Assembly (NCBI GenBank): GCA_036501145.1 | Contig: DASYAV010000155.1 | Location: 1-64,000, forward strand | DNA length: 64,000 nt | Direction: 5' to 3' | DNA from: PALSA-505 sp036501145 | GTDB taxonomy: Bacteria; Actinomycetota; Actinomycetes; Streptosporangiales; Streptosporangiaceae | Part shown: in pieces, positions 1-8,241 of the stretch | Numbering within the stretch: position 1 is the stretch's first letter | How the letters are laid out: every line of letters starts with the position of its first letter | Made by a program: the position numbers and the translations under genes | Notes under the pieces: generated by a model | What the model was told of the DNA's origin: nothing | What the model saw: the letters and a program-made list of their open reading frames with translations, nothing else | Databases searched by the model: none

Positions 1-873
1 AACCTGGGCATCCGCATCCTGCTCGGTTCCTCGTATTACGAGGACTGGGAGGACCAGGAGATGTTCGTGACCCACGATCCGCTGGGCAACCCGGTGGACC
101 GCAGGCACCCGTGGAACCAGCACACCATCCCCAGGCCGCAGAAGCGCAACTTCGACGACAAGTACAGCTGGGTGATGTCGCCGCGCTGGTTCGACGGCAC
201 CGACCACATGGCCGCCGACACCGGCGGCGGCCCGCTGCCCCGGCTGTGGGCGACCGCGCTCGGCGGCCTGGTGGACATCGGCTACGTCAAGTCCACCGGG
301 CACAGTGTGCAGATCAACCTGCCGCGCACGATGAGCAAGCCCGAGGTCAGCTTCGAGTGGAAGATCCCGACCGACAAACAGGGCAGGCCGCTGTCCAACG
401 CGATCGAGCGTGACCGGGCCCGGACCTACTTCCAGGCCTATGCGGCGGCTGCCGCGCTGCACTTCATCGAGAAGGCGCTCGCCGAGATCCGGTCCGGGCA
501 CACCAAGACGTGGGAGCCGTTCACCGTCCCCGACGAGGCGAACAGCTGCGGGTTCACCGAGGCGGTGCGGGGCGTGCTGTCGCACCACATGGTGATCCGT
601 GGCGGGAAAATCGCCAACTACCACCCGTATCCCCCGACCCCGTGGAACGCCAGCGTGCGCGACGTCTACGGGACGCCGGGCCCTTACGAGGACGCTGTGC
701 AGAACACGCCGATCTTCGAGGAGAACTCACCGGAGAACTTCAAGGGCATCGACATCATGCGCGCCGTGCGCAGCTTCGACCCGTGCCTGCCGTGTGGTGT
801 CCACATGTACCTGGGCCAGGGCCGGTCGGTGGACAAGATGCACTCCCCGACGGGGCTGATCCTGTCCACCTGA
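1..873 (+). CDS. hhyL: [NiFe]-hydrogenase large subunit, C-terminal part (group 1h/actinobacterial type), 5' truncated by window edge
   Basis: The frame is open from the first base, so the true start lies upstream; only the last 290 residues are seen. The C-terminal active-site motif DPCLPCGVH is encoded at 778-804 (DPCxxCxxH, the second pair of Ni-binding cysteines). About 22 residues follow the His, ending HSPTGLILST, consistent with the tail that a hydrogenase endopeptidase removes during maturation in this family. The product would form the Ni-Fe catalytic subunit that oxidises atmospheric-level H2 at the membrane. The genes downstream match the order of accessory genes in actinomycete group 1h loci. 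The family call rests on the L2 motif and context; the exact subgroup is inferred. Confidence 0.88.
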   Translation, partial: NLGIRILLGSSYYEDWEDQEMFVTHDPLGNPVDRRHPWNQHTIPRPQKRNFDDKYSWVMSPRWFDGTDHMAADTGGGPLPRLWATALGGLVDIGYVKSTGHSVQINLPRTMSKPEVSFEWKIPTDKQGRPLSNAIERDRARTYFQAYAAAAALHFIEKALAEIRSGHTKTWEPFTVPDEANSCGFTEAVRGVLSHHMVIRGGKIANYHPYPPTPWNASVRDVYGTPGPYEDAVQNTPIFEENSPENFKGIDIMRAVRSFDPCLPCGVHMYLGQGRSVDKMHSPTGLILST

Positions 874-1011
874 GCACCGGCGCGGGAGCGATGTGACGGG
901 CCGCCACGTGCCGGGCAGGTGCTCGGCACGTGGCGTCTCAACACTGCGGCATGGCACACGGCGGCGCGGCCGGCTCGCGGGCGGTGCTGCTCTAGTACGG
1001 AGGCGAAGCGG

Positions 1012-1911
1012 ATGACCCGCGTCAAGCAAGTCGGGGACCGGATCGAAGAGATTCTCGGCTTCCTGCGGACAGATGACAGCAGATACGCCGCCTCCGCCGA
1101 GGAGCTGACCGGCCTGCTGGTCGGGATGTACGGCGACGGGCTCGCTCGCATCGTGGCCGCGCTAGGCGACGCGGGCTCGCCGGGTGCCACCCTGCTGGCC
1201 AAGCTCACCGAAGACCCGCTGGTGGAGAGCCTGCTGCTGCTGCACGACCTGCATCCGCTGGACGTGGACGCGCGGATACAGCGGGCGCTCGACCAGGTTC
1301 GGCCCTACCTGGGCTCGCACGCCGGCGGGGTCGAATATGTGGCCGTGGCCGATGGGGTGGCGCACTTGCGGCTGGAGGGAAGCTGTCACGGCTGCCCGTC
1401 CTCGACGGTTACCGTCCGGCTGGCCATCGAGGATGCGGTGAAGAACGCCGCACCCGAGGTCACCGAGGTCTCGGTGGAGGGCATGACCGAGCCGCCGGAA
1501 CCGTCACCCGCGTTGCTGCAGATCGGCCGCCGCCCCGACGACACCGGCCCGGGAGACGAGGCCGCCGGGCCGCCGGGCCTGGCGGACGGTGCGGGCGCAT
1601 GGGTGGCCCTGCCGGATATTGGCCCGCCGAGTTCCCGGCCGGTCAGCGCGTCGGCAGCCGGAATGCCGGTGGTGGTGTGCGCGGTCCGTGGCACGCTGTA
1701 TGCCTACCGGGACGGGTGCGCGTCGTGCGGGTCGTCGCTGACGGACGGGAAGCTGGACCGCGAGATACTGGCCTGTTCCTGCGGCTCCAGGTACGACGTC
1801 CGGGCCGCCGGGCGCGGAGTCGACAATCCCACCCTGCGTCTCGAGCCACTGCCACTGCTCACCGACAGCCAGGGCATACGGGTGGCGGTTCCGGCGGCGG
1901 TGCGGTCGTGA
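1012..1911 (+). CDS. hhyE: Hydrogenase-associated NifU-domain/Rieske-like iron-sulfur protein (HhyE-like)
   Basis: 299 residues. I chose the ATG at 1012 because GGAGG (999-1003) lies 8 nt upstream; an in-frame start at 919 has no such site. Residues 1-80 are helical and unassigned. Residues about 85-160 are a NifU C-terminal domain with C125-HG-C128, the usual Fe-S scaffold pair. Residues about 205-290 align with a Rieske fold, but the ligand positions read C236-x2-C239 and C255-x-C257, so both canonical histidines are missing. Proteins of this layout accompany group 1h and 2a hydrogenases in mycobacteria (HhyE/HucE) and are thought to carry electrons from the hydrogenase to the respiratory chain; that role is inferred here. 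The stop overlaps the next start (GTGA). Confidence 0.8.
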   Translation: MTRVKQVGDRIEEILGFLRTDDSRYAASAEELTGLLVGMYGDGLARIVAALGDAGSPGATLLAKLTEDPLVESLLLLHDLHPLDVDARIQRALDQVRPYLGSHAGGVEYVAVADGVAHLRLEGSCHGCPSSTVTVRLAIEDAVKNAAPEVTEVSVEGMTEPPEPSPALLQIGRRPDDTGPGDEAAGPPGLADGAGAWVALPDIGPPSSRPVSASAAGMPVVVCAVRGTLYAYRDGCASCGSSLTDGKLDREILACSCGSRYDVRAAGRGVDNPTLRLEPLPLLTDSQGIRVAVPAAVRS

Positions 1912-2675
1912 GCGGCCCCGGGGGCCTGCGCAGGTTCGTTCCCGGACCTGCGGGGGGCGCTGCCCCCCGCGTTACCCCCGAAGGCGGCGTACCCAGCAGC
2001 ACCCCCGAGGGCTCCACCCCGAACCTGGCTTCGGTGCTGCCTGGCGCGCCCGCCGTCGTGCTGGACCGGATCCGCGCCAACCAGGCCGCCAGGCCCGACG
2101 AAGCGTGCGAGATGTGCACGGCGGAGATCCTGCCCGATCACAGCCACGTGGCGGATCTGGAGAAGTCCTCCCTGCTGTGTGTGTGCCGTCCCTGTTACCT
2201 GCTTTTCGAGCGGCCGGACGCCGGCGGCGGGCGTTACCGCAGGGTTCCGGACCGCTATCTGCGCGACCCGTCCCGGCCCATGTCCGCCGCCGAATGGGAC
2301 GAGCTCGAAATCCCGGTGGGCCTGGCCTTCTTCCTGTACAGCTCGCAGGCGGGTGAGGTGGTCGGCTTCTACCCGAGCCCGGCCGGGGTGACCGAGTGCA
2401 GGCTGGACCTGAGTGCCTGGGAACGAATAGCGCAGGCCCATCCGATGCTCGCCGCCATCGATCCCGACGTGGAGGCGGCGCTCATCACGCGCACCGACAA
2501 GACCAGCGTCGTGGAGCACTTCGTCGTTCCCATCGACACGTGCTACGAACTGGCCGGGCGGATGCGCATGCTCTGGAAGGGATTCGACGGCGGGACAGAG
2601 GCCCAGCAGAGCATCGCCGAATTCCTCGACGGCGTCCGGGCGCGCGCCCAGATCTTCAGTCAGGAGCCTTCCTGA
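1908..2675 (+). CDS. DUF5947-type hydrogenase-operon protein
   Basis: 255 residues from a GTG at 1908 that overlaps the preceding stop. A low-complexity Pro/Gly N-terminus (about 1-45) precedes a conserved body. A Cys/His-rich knuckle is visible: C67-x2-C70, H78-x-H80 and C91-x-C93-x2-C96, which could hold Zn or an Fe-S cluster. The rest resembles the DUF5947 proteins that regularly sit beside actinomycete group 1h hydrogenases; the family name is from memory of that context. No enzymatic motif is seen. A maturation, cluster-transfer or electron-transfer role is plausible but not shown by sequence. The next gene begins 1 nt after its stop. Confidence 0.7.
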   Translation: MSGPGGLRRFVPGPAGGAAPRVTPEGGVPSSTPEGSTPNLASVLPGAPAVVLDRIRANQAARPDEACEMCTAEILPDHSHVADLEKSSLLCVCRPCYLLFERPDAGGGRYRRVPDRYLRDPSRPMSAAEWDELEIPVGLAFFLYSSQAGEVVGFYPSPAGVTECRLDLSAWERIAQAHPMLAAIDPDVEAALITRTDKTSVVEHFVVPIDTCYELAGRMRMLWKGFDGGTEAQQSIAEFLDGVRARAQIFSQEPS

Positions 2676-2676
2676 C

Positions 2677-3348
2677 ATGGCGGAGCTGGTTTTCGACTGC
2701 ATCGGCGTGACGCCGGACCGGTACGCCGTCACCCCGTCGATGTCGCTGAAGCTGCGGATCAGCGAGACCACCGGGCAGCGTGTGGAAACGATCGCACTGC
2801 GCTGCCAGATCAGGATCGAGCCGGCCCGGCGGCGGTATACCCCGGCCGAGGAGGATCGGCTGAACGACCTGTTCGGCGACACTCACCGGTGGGCGGACAC
2901 GCTGAAGCCGATGCAGTTCACCACGGTGTCCGCGATGGTGCCCGGGTTCACCGGGAGCACCGAGATCGACCTGCCGGTCCCATTCAGCTACGACCTGGAG
3001 CTGGGCTCGGCGCGGTACTTCAGCAGCCTGGAGTCCGGTGAGATCCCGCTGCTGCTGCTGTTCAGCGGGTCGGTGTTCACGGTGGCCGACGGGCGGATCT
3101 CGGTGCAGCTGGTGCCGTGGAGCAAGGAGGCGCCCTGCCGGATCCCGGTGAGCCTGTGGCGGGAGGCCATCGACGTGCACTTCCCCAACGCCGCCTGGCT
3201 GCGGATCGGCACGGACACGCTCGACGAACTTCAGCGGTTCAAGAACAGGAACGCCATTCCCACCTGGGACGGCACCGTGCGTGCGCTGCTCGCCGCCGCC
3301 GCTGACCCGGCCGCCGCTGCCGCCGATCCCGCGGAGTGCCCGCCATGA
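2677..3348 (+). CDS. DUF6084-type hydrogenase-operon protein
   Basis: 223 residues, ATG 1 nt after the previous stop, with an AGGAG-like site inside the upstream gene's end. It has no signal peptide, membrane segment or cysteine motif. It is beta-rich, with a conserved middle stretch (residues about 60-150) rich in Trp, Phe and Tyr. The C-terminus is an Ala/Pro tail. It resembles DUF6084 proteins of actinomycete hydrogenase loci, assigned mainly on gene order. Function is unknown; a structural or assembly factor for the hydrogenase is the simplest reading. Its stop overlaps the next start as ATGA at 3345-3348, so the two are translationally coupled. Confidence 0.65.
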   Translation: MAELVFDCIGVTPDRYAVTPSMSLKLRISETTGQRVETIALRCQIRIEPARRRYTPAEEDRLNDLFGDTHRWADTLKPMQFTTVSAMVPGFTGSTEIDLPVPFSYDLELGSARYFSSLESGEIPLLLLFSGSVFTVADGRISVQLVPWSKEAPCRIPVSLWREAIDVHFPNAAWLRIGTDTLDELQRFKNRNAIPTWDGTVRALLAAAADPAAAAADPAECPP

Positions 3349-4772
3349 TCGTTCAGCCGGGGCACCTCGCCCACGCCCGCGAGGTGGCCGACGCGGTGCT
3401 GTACGAGGGCTACCTGCTCTACCCGTACCGCAGGTCGGCGCAGAAGAACCAGGCCAGGTTCCAGTTCGGCGTGCTGGTACCGCCGGCCTATCTGGACGCC
3501 GACCCGCACGAGCGCGCCGCCACCCGGACCGAGTGCCTGCTCGAGTGCACCGACGAGGCGACGATCTGGATCGCGGCCCGGTTCCTGCACCTGCGGCGGC
3601 GCACCGTCCAGCAGCTGGGCGGCCCGGACGGGCCGCGCGAGGTGGACAGCCTGCTGGTGGACGGCACCTGGCACACGCCGTGGGACGAGGCAGCCGACCG
3701 CGAGCACGAGGTCACCGTGACGGTGGCCGGCCTGCTGCGCGAGGACGCGGAGTTCGCCGTGCACACCGACGCCGGGCAGGAGACCGAGGACATCACCGAC
3801 GCCGGCGGGGCGGTGGCGGGACGGCTGGTGCACCGGTGGGAGCCGCTGGACGCGACGATCACCGTGCACGCCGAGCGGCTTCCCGGCCCGTACGGCGTGC
3901 TGCTGCTGCGGGTGACCGTGGCCAACCAGACCGTGCCGCCGCGGCCGCCGGGCGGACGCGCGGACGCGCTGCGGCACGCGCTGATCTCGGCGCACACGAT
4001 GATCGGCGCGGACGGGACGTTCCTGTCCATGACCGACCCGCCCGAGTGGGCGTCGCAGATGGTGGCCGGGTGCAGCAACACCGGCACCTGGCCGGTGCTG
4101 GCCGGGCCCGAGGGCTGCGGCAACCTGATGATGTCCTCCCCGATCATCCTCTACGACCACCCACAGGTCGCGCCGGAGAGCGCCGGGGATCTGTTCGACG
4201 CCACCGAGATCGACGAGATCCTCACCCTGCGCACGCTGGCCATGACCGACGAGGAGAAGGCCGAGGCGCGCAGCACCGACCCGCGCGCGGCCGGCCTGCT
4301 GGACCGGCTGGACGGGCTGCCGCCGGAAATGCTGGAGAAGATGCACGGCGCCATCCGGTACCTGGCCCCGGCCGCCGGCCCGGTCCCACGGCAACCGGAA
4401 GTGGCCGGCCCCGGCGAGTACACCGTGCCGCAGCCGTCGGCGCCCTGGTGGGATCCGGGCGCGGACGCCTCCGTCTCGCCGGAGACCGACCACGTGATGG
4501 TGGGCAGCGTGCGGGTGGCCAAGGGCAGCCGGGTCACCATGCGGCCGGGATCGCGCCGGGCCGATGCCCAGGACCTGTTCCTGGCCGGCCGCGAGGCCCT
4601 GGTGGAAGCGGTGCTGTTCGACGTGGACGGCCAGGTGCACCTGGCCGTCACCCCGGATGCCGACCCGCTGCTGGCCGACCTGCAGCGCAGCCACGGCAGG
4701 TTCCTGTACTTCTCCCCGGACGAGATCGAGCCACATCCAGTCAAACAGGGCGCAGAGGAGGAAACCCAGTGA
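3345..4772 (+). CDS. Uncharacterised hydrogenase-operon protein
   Basis: 475 residues, starting at an ATG that overlaps the upstream stop by 4 nt. I do not recognise a named family. The first 230 residues look like a beta-rich domain (many short hydrophobic strands, conserved YLLYPYR near residue 27). The middle part carries MMSSPIILYDHPQ and a helical acidic stretch about 285-320. The C-terminal third ends with VMVGSVRVAKGSRVTMRPG and a further beta-rich segment. There is no signal peptide or transmembrane helix, so it is probably cytoplasmic. Its fixed place between DUF6084 and the two tiny membrane proteins suggests a role in hydrogenase assembly or membrane anchoring. That is inference only. 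Confidence 0.6.
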   Translation: MIVQPGHLAHAREVADAVLYEGYLLYPYRRSAQKNQARFQFGVLVPPAYLDADPHERAATRTECLLECTDEATIWIAARFLHLRRRTVQQLGGPDGPREVDSLLVDGTWHTPWDEAADREHEVTVTVAGLLREDAEFAVHTDAGQETEDITDAGGAVAGRLVHRWEPLDATITVHAERLPGPYGVLLLRVTVANQTVPPRPPGGRADALRHALISAHTMIGADGTFLSMTDPPEWASQMVAGCSNTGTWPVLAGPEGCGNLMMSSPIILYDHPQVAPESAGDLFDATEIDEILTLRTLAMTDEEKAEARSTDPRAAGLLDRLDGLPPEMLEKMHGAIRYLAPAAGPVPRQPEVAGPGEYTVPQPSAPWWDPGADASVSPETDHVMVGSVRVAKGSRVTMRPGSRRADAQDLFLAGREALVEAVLFDVDGQVHLAVTPDADPLLADLQRSHGRFLYFSPDEIEPHPVKQGAEEETQ

Positions 4773-4873
4773 TCAGCAACCTGATCAAGGCAGCGGTGCT
4801 CGCGGCGGTGCTGGCCGTGGTGGTGCAGTCGCTGCCCGACATAAAGCGTTACCTAGAGCTTCGCGAGATGTAG
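4769..4873 (+). CDS. DUF6893-type single-pass small membrane protein
   Basis: 34 residues, below usual ORF-length cutoffs. The GTG at 4769 overlaps the previous stop (GTGA), and a strong GAGGAGG lies about 7 nt upstream. The peptide is one hydrophobic helix (residues about 4-20, rich in Ala, Val and Leu) followed by a charged tail, DIKRYLELREM. Such very short proteins occur at this place in Streptomyces-type hydrogenase operons (DUF6893, from memory). It may anchor or stabilise the hydrogenase complex at the membrane. The start, Shine-Dalgarno site and coupled position support real translation; function is unknown. Confidence 0.7.
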   Translation: MISNLIKAAVLAAVLAVVVQSLPDIKRYLELREM

Positions 4874-4883
4874 GGCGGCGGCA

Positions 4884-5153
4884 ATGGAAACGGTCATCGG
4901 ATTCGTGGTTGGTTACCTGGTCGGCGCCCGGGAGGGGAAGGGCGGGCTGGAGCGGCTGAAGACCTCGGTCCAGGCCATCCTGGCCTCTCCCGAGGCGCAC
5001 CGGCTGATCGGCGAGGCCATGCAGGTAGCCGAGCCGGTAGCGCGCCGCGCGTCGAGCGTCGGGCTGAGCAGCATCGGCGGCATCGGCGGCAGCGTGATGA
5101 AGGAACTGGTCAACCGGGCGGCCGGCACTCGGGAGAACACCCGCGCCGCGTGA
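4884..5153 (+). CDS. Small YtxH-like membrane-associated protein, end of hydrogenase operon
   Basis: 89 residues. The N-terminus METVIGFVVGYLVGAREGKGG has a short glycine-rich hydrophobic segment (residues 3-15) then a charged helix, as in YtxH-like small proteins. The remainder is amphipathic and helical, with no catalytic motif. A GGGCGGCGG stretch lies upstream of the ATG. It starts 10 nt after the preceding micro-gene and is the last gene before convergent aldehyde dehydrogenase genes only 17 nt away. It is likely a peripheral membrane partner of the hydrogenase, by position only. Confidence 0.65.
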   Translation: METVIGFVVGYLVGAREGKGGLERLKTSVQAILASPEAHRLIGEAMQVAEPVARRASSVGLSSIGGIGGSVMKELVNRAAGTRENTRAA

Positions 5154-5170
5154 CGCCGGGCCCCGCCGCC

Positions 5171-6070
5171 TCACGTCCCCATCGGATGCCAGACCGTCTT
5201 CGTCTCCAGGAAGGCGAGCATCCGCCGGGGATCCGGTGCGGCGGCCCAGCCGTCCCCGTTTGGGCCGGCCGAGCCTCGGCTGGCTGAACCTGGGCCGGCG
5301 GAGAAGACACGCTTGACGTTGGCCGCGGCCAGTCGCTCGAGTTCGGGCCGGCCGGCCGGCTCCACGCCGGCGATGTCGATCGCGTTCACGTCCATGTGCC
5401 CGGCCAGCACGGGGGCCAGCTCGGCGGTGACCCCGGTCAGCAGGTTGACCACCCCGGCGGGCACGTCGGAGGTCGCGAGCACCTCGGACAGGGTCACCGC
5501 GGGCAGCGGCCGCTGCCCGCTGGCCACCACCACCGCGGCGTTGCCGGTGGCGATCACCGGGGCCAGCACGCTGACCAGGCCGAGCAGGCTGGACTCCTGG
5601 GGGGCGACGACGGCGACCACGCCGGTCGGCTCGGGCACGCTGAAGTTGAAGTACGGCCCGGCCACCGGGTTCGCCGCCCCGGCGATCTGTGCCACCTTGT
5701 CCGGCCAGCCCGCGTACCAGACCCACCGGTCGATGGCCGCGTCCACCAGGCGGCCGGCCTCGGCGGCGCTGACTCCCTCGGCCGCCGCCACCTCGCCGGT
5801 GAACTGGCCGGCCCGGCCCTCGAGCATCTCCGCCACCCGGTACAGCACCTGCCCGCGGTTGTAGGCGGTGGCGGCCGCCCACTTCCCGGTCGCCGCGCGG
5901 GCCGCGACGACCGCGTCCCTGGCGTCCTTGCGTGACGCCTGTGCGGCGTTGGCCAGCACCGCCCCGGCGGCGTCGCGGACGGGATAGGACCGGCCGGACT
6001 CCGAACGCGGGAACGCGCCGCCGATGTACAGCTTGTAGGTCTTGCGGACCGCCAGCCGGTCATCAGGCAT
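5171..6070 (-). CDS. Aldehyde-dehydrogenase-like protein lacking the catalytic domain
   Basis: 299 residues against about 480 for the family. The first 260 residues match the ALDH NAD-binding half (IGGAFPRSESGR near the start, YFNFSVPEPTGVVAVVAP in the middle). The last 15 residues (MLAFLETKTVWHPMG) match the extreme C-terminal oligomerisation strand of ALDHs. The intervening catalytic domain with its active-site Cys is absent, so this is an internal deletion rather than a simple truncation. Its start overlaps the stop of the full-length ALDH gene by 8 nt, so the two are co-translated. It cannot be a standard dehydrogenase; a partner or regulatory subunit is plausible. Codon use looks intact. 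Confidence 0.8.
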   Translation of the reverse strand: MPDDRLAVRKTYKLYIGGAFPRSESGRSYPVRDAAGAVLANAAQASRKDARDAVVAARAATGKWAAATAYNRGQVLYRVAEMLEGRAGQFTGEVAAAEGVSAAEAGRLVDAAIDRWVWYAGWPDKVAQIAGAANPVAGPYFNFSVPEPTGVVAVVAPQESSLLGLVSVLAPVIATGNAAVVVASGQRPLPAVTLSEVLATSDVPAGVVNLLTGVTAELAPVLAGHMDVNAIDIAGVEPAGRPELERLAAANVKRVFSAGPGSASRGSAGPNGDGWAAAPDPRRMLAFLETKTVWHPMGT

Positions 6071-7508
6071 TGAGGTAAGCCTCCAGTCCGTGCCGGCCGC
6101 CTTCCCGGCCGAAGCCCGATTCGCGGTATCCGCCGAACGGGCTCGCCGGGTCGAACCGGTTGTAGGTGTTGGCCCACACCACCCCGGCCCGCAGCCGCTG
6201 GGCCAGCCAGAGGATCCGGCTGCCCTTCTCCGTCCACACGCCGGCCGACAGCCCGTACGGCGTGTTGTTGGCCTTCGCCACGGCCTCCTCGGGAGTGCGG
6301 AAGGTCAGCACGGACAGCACCGGGCCGAAGATTTCCTCGCGGGCGATCCGGTGCGCAGGGCTGACCCCGGTGAACAATGTCGGGGCGAACCAGAAGCCGC
6401 GCTCGGGCAGCAGACACGGCGCTGACCACCGGTGCGCCCCCTCCGCCTCGCCGGACGCGGACAGTTCGGTGATCTTGTCCAGCTGCTGGCGTGAGTTGAT
6501 CGCGCCGATGTCGGTGTTCTTGTCCAGTGGGTCACCGAGCCGCAGCGTGCCCAGCCGCCGCTTCAGCCGGTCGAGCAGGGTATCGGCGACCGACTCGGCG
6601 ACCAGCAGCCGCGACCCAGCGCAGCAGACGTGCCCCTGGTTGAAGAAGATGCCGTTCACGATGCCCTCGACGGCGCCCTCCACCGGCGCGTCCTCGAACA
6701 CCACGTTGGCCGCCTTGCCGCCAAGTTCCATGGTCAGCTTCTTGCCGGTGCCCGCGGCAGCGGCCAGGATCTGCTTGCCCACCTCGGTGGAACCGGTGAA
6801 CGCGACCTTGTCCACGTCCGGGTGGGCGACCACCGCGGCGCCGGTGTCCCCGGCGCCGGTCACGATGTTCACCACTCCGTCGGGCAGCCCGGCCTGCTGG
6901 CACACCTCGGCCAGCAGCAGCGCGGTGAGCGGGGTGGTCTCGGCGGGCTTGAGCACGCAGGTGTTGCCGGCCGCGAGGGCCGGCGCCAGCTTCCAGGCCG
7001 CCATGAGCAGCGGGAAGTTCCACGGGATGACCTGCCCGGCGACGCCCAGTGGCCGCGGATCCGGGCCGAAGCCGGCGTAGCCGAGTTTGTCCGCCCAGCC
7101 GGCGTAGTAGAAGAAGTGCGCACTGGCCAGCGGCACGTCGACGTCGCGCGATTCCTTGATCGGCTTGCCGTTGTCGAGGCTCTCCAGCACCGCGAACTCG
7201 CGGGCCCGCTCGGCGATGATCCGCGCAATCCGGTAGATGTACTTGGCCCGCTGGGCGCCGGGCATCGGCCCCCAGACGTTCTCGAAGGCGGTGCGGGCGG
7301 CGCGCACCGCCCGGTCCACGTCCTGCTGGCCCGCCAGTGCCACCTCGGCCAGCGGCTCCTCGGTCGCCGGGTTGACGGTACCGAACGTCCGCCCGTCGGC
7401 GGCCGGGGCGAACTCGCCGTTCACGAACAGCCCGTAGGACGGGGCGATCGTGACGATCCCCCGCTCCTGCGGTGCGGGAGCGTACTCCCAGGAAACCGTG
7501 TCGGTCAT
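6063..7508 (-). CDS. NAD(P)-dependent aldehyde dehydrogenase, full length
   Basis: 481 residues from ATG at 7508. The usual ALDH order is visible: IPWNFPLLMAAWKLAPALA (cofactor binding), FTGSTEVGK, MELGGKAANVVFEDA (general-base Glu) and NQGHVCCAGSR with the catalytic Cys, ending in SPFGGYRESGFGREGG. It oxidises an aldehyde to its acid, probably in the cytosol. Close to deoC and the nucleoside genes, the likely substrate is acetaldehyde released by deoxyribose-phosphate aldolase. That substrate is inferred; other short aldehydes are possible. It is transcribed divergently from the TlpA-like gene across a 105-bp gap, and overlaps the deleted ALDH downstream by 8 nt. Confidence 0.9.
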   Translation of the reverse strand: MTDTVSWEYAPAPQERGIVTIAPSYGLFVNGEFAPAADGRTFGTVNPATEEPLAEVALAGQQDVDRAVRAARTAFENVWGPMPGAQRAKYIYRIARIIAERAREFAVLESLDNGKPIKESRDVDVPLASAHFFYYAGWADKLGYAGFGPDPRPLGVAGQVIPWNFPLLMAAWKLAPALAAGNTCVLKPAETTPLTALLLAEVCQQAGLPDGVVNIVTGAGDTGAAVVAHPDVDKVAFTGSTEVGKQILAAAAGTGKKLTMELGGKAANVVFEDAPVEGAVEGIVNGIFFNQGHVCCAGSRLLVAESVADTLLDRLKRRLGTLRLGDPLDKNTDIGAINSRQQLDKITELSASGEAEGAHRWSAPCLLPERGFWFAPTLFTGVSPAHRIAREEIFGPVLSVLTFRTPEEAVAKANNTPYGLSAGVWTEKGSRILWLAQRLRAGVVWANTYNRFDPASPFGGYRESGFGREGGRHGLEAYLNA

Positions 7509-7613
7509 GCGCCACCTTCCGGGCCTGCTGCCGGTCTCACCATACTGTCGCACCATGCCTGTCATGCCGGGGCTGGCGGGTGGCTGCCGCGCCGGCACTG
7601 CCAGAATGAGGTC

Positions 7614-8207
7614 ATGCGCGCCGCCTGGGTCAGGGAAACGACGGCCAGGCACTGGCGTGCCCTGATCGCCGCGACCGTCGCCGCGGCTGTCGTGGCCGTG
7701 TTCCTGGTGCTGTCCCGGCCCGCCGCGCCTGCCACGTCCTCCGGCCCGGCCGCGCTGAGCCCGGTCACCGGTTTCTCCCGGGTGACCCGGCCCGCCCCCG
7801 CCTTCGACCTGCCGCCGCTGGACGGCAGCGGCAGCGTCCGGCTCACCGCGCTGCGGGGCAGGCCGCTGGTCGTCAACTTCTGGTCCTCTTCGTGCGGGCC
7901 CTGCCAGCGGGAGTCGCCCGCCATCGCCCGCGTCGCCGCGACGCTGCGCGGCAAGGTGACCTTCGTCGGCATCGACACGGCCGACAGCAAGAGCGCGGCA
8001 CGGGCCTTCGCCACCCGTACCCACATGACCTATCACCTCGCCTACGACCCGACGGCGTCGGCGGCCGGCCAGTACCGCGTCCCGGCGCTTCCCGAGACGG
8101 TCTTCCTGACCAGCTCGGGGACTCAGATTCTCGGCGTCAACCTGGGTGCGCTGACCGCCCAGCACCTGTCGGTCATCCTGCACGACCTGTACGGCATCAG
8201 CGCCTGA
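7614..8207 (+). CDS. TlpA/ResA-like thioredoxin-fold protein, membrane-anchored
   Basis: 197 residues from ATG 7614 (an AGAATGAGGTC stretch lies just upstream). One transmembrane anchor at residues about 14-36 is followed by a linker and a thioredoxin fold from about 60. The redox motif is WSSSCGPCQRES (CxxC), and a cis-Pro region RVPALPETVFL follows. This layout fits extracytoplasmic thiol-disulfide oxidoreductases used in cytochrome c maturation or redox repair. Nothing in the immediate neighbourhood fixes its partner. It stands alone on the plus strand between minus-strand operons, so it probably has its own promoter in the 7509-7613 gap. Confidence 0.85.
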   Translation: MRAAWVRETTARHWRALIAATVAAAVVAVFLVLSRPAAPATSSGPAALSPVTGFSRVTRPAPAFDLPPLDGSGSVRLTALRGRPLVVNFWSSSCGPCQRESPAIARVAATLRGKVTFVGIDTADSKSAARAFATRTHMTYHLAYDPTASAAGQYRVPALPETVFLTSSGTQILGVNLGALTAQHLSVILHDLYGISA

Positions 8208-8241
8208 GCCGGCCAACGTGAGCCGGCCAGCCTGAGCCCGG

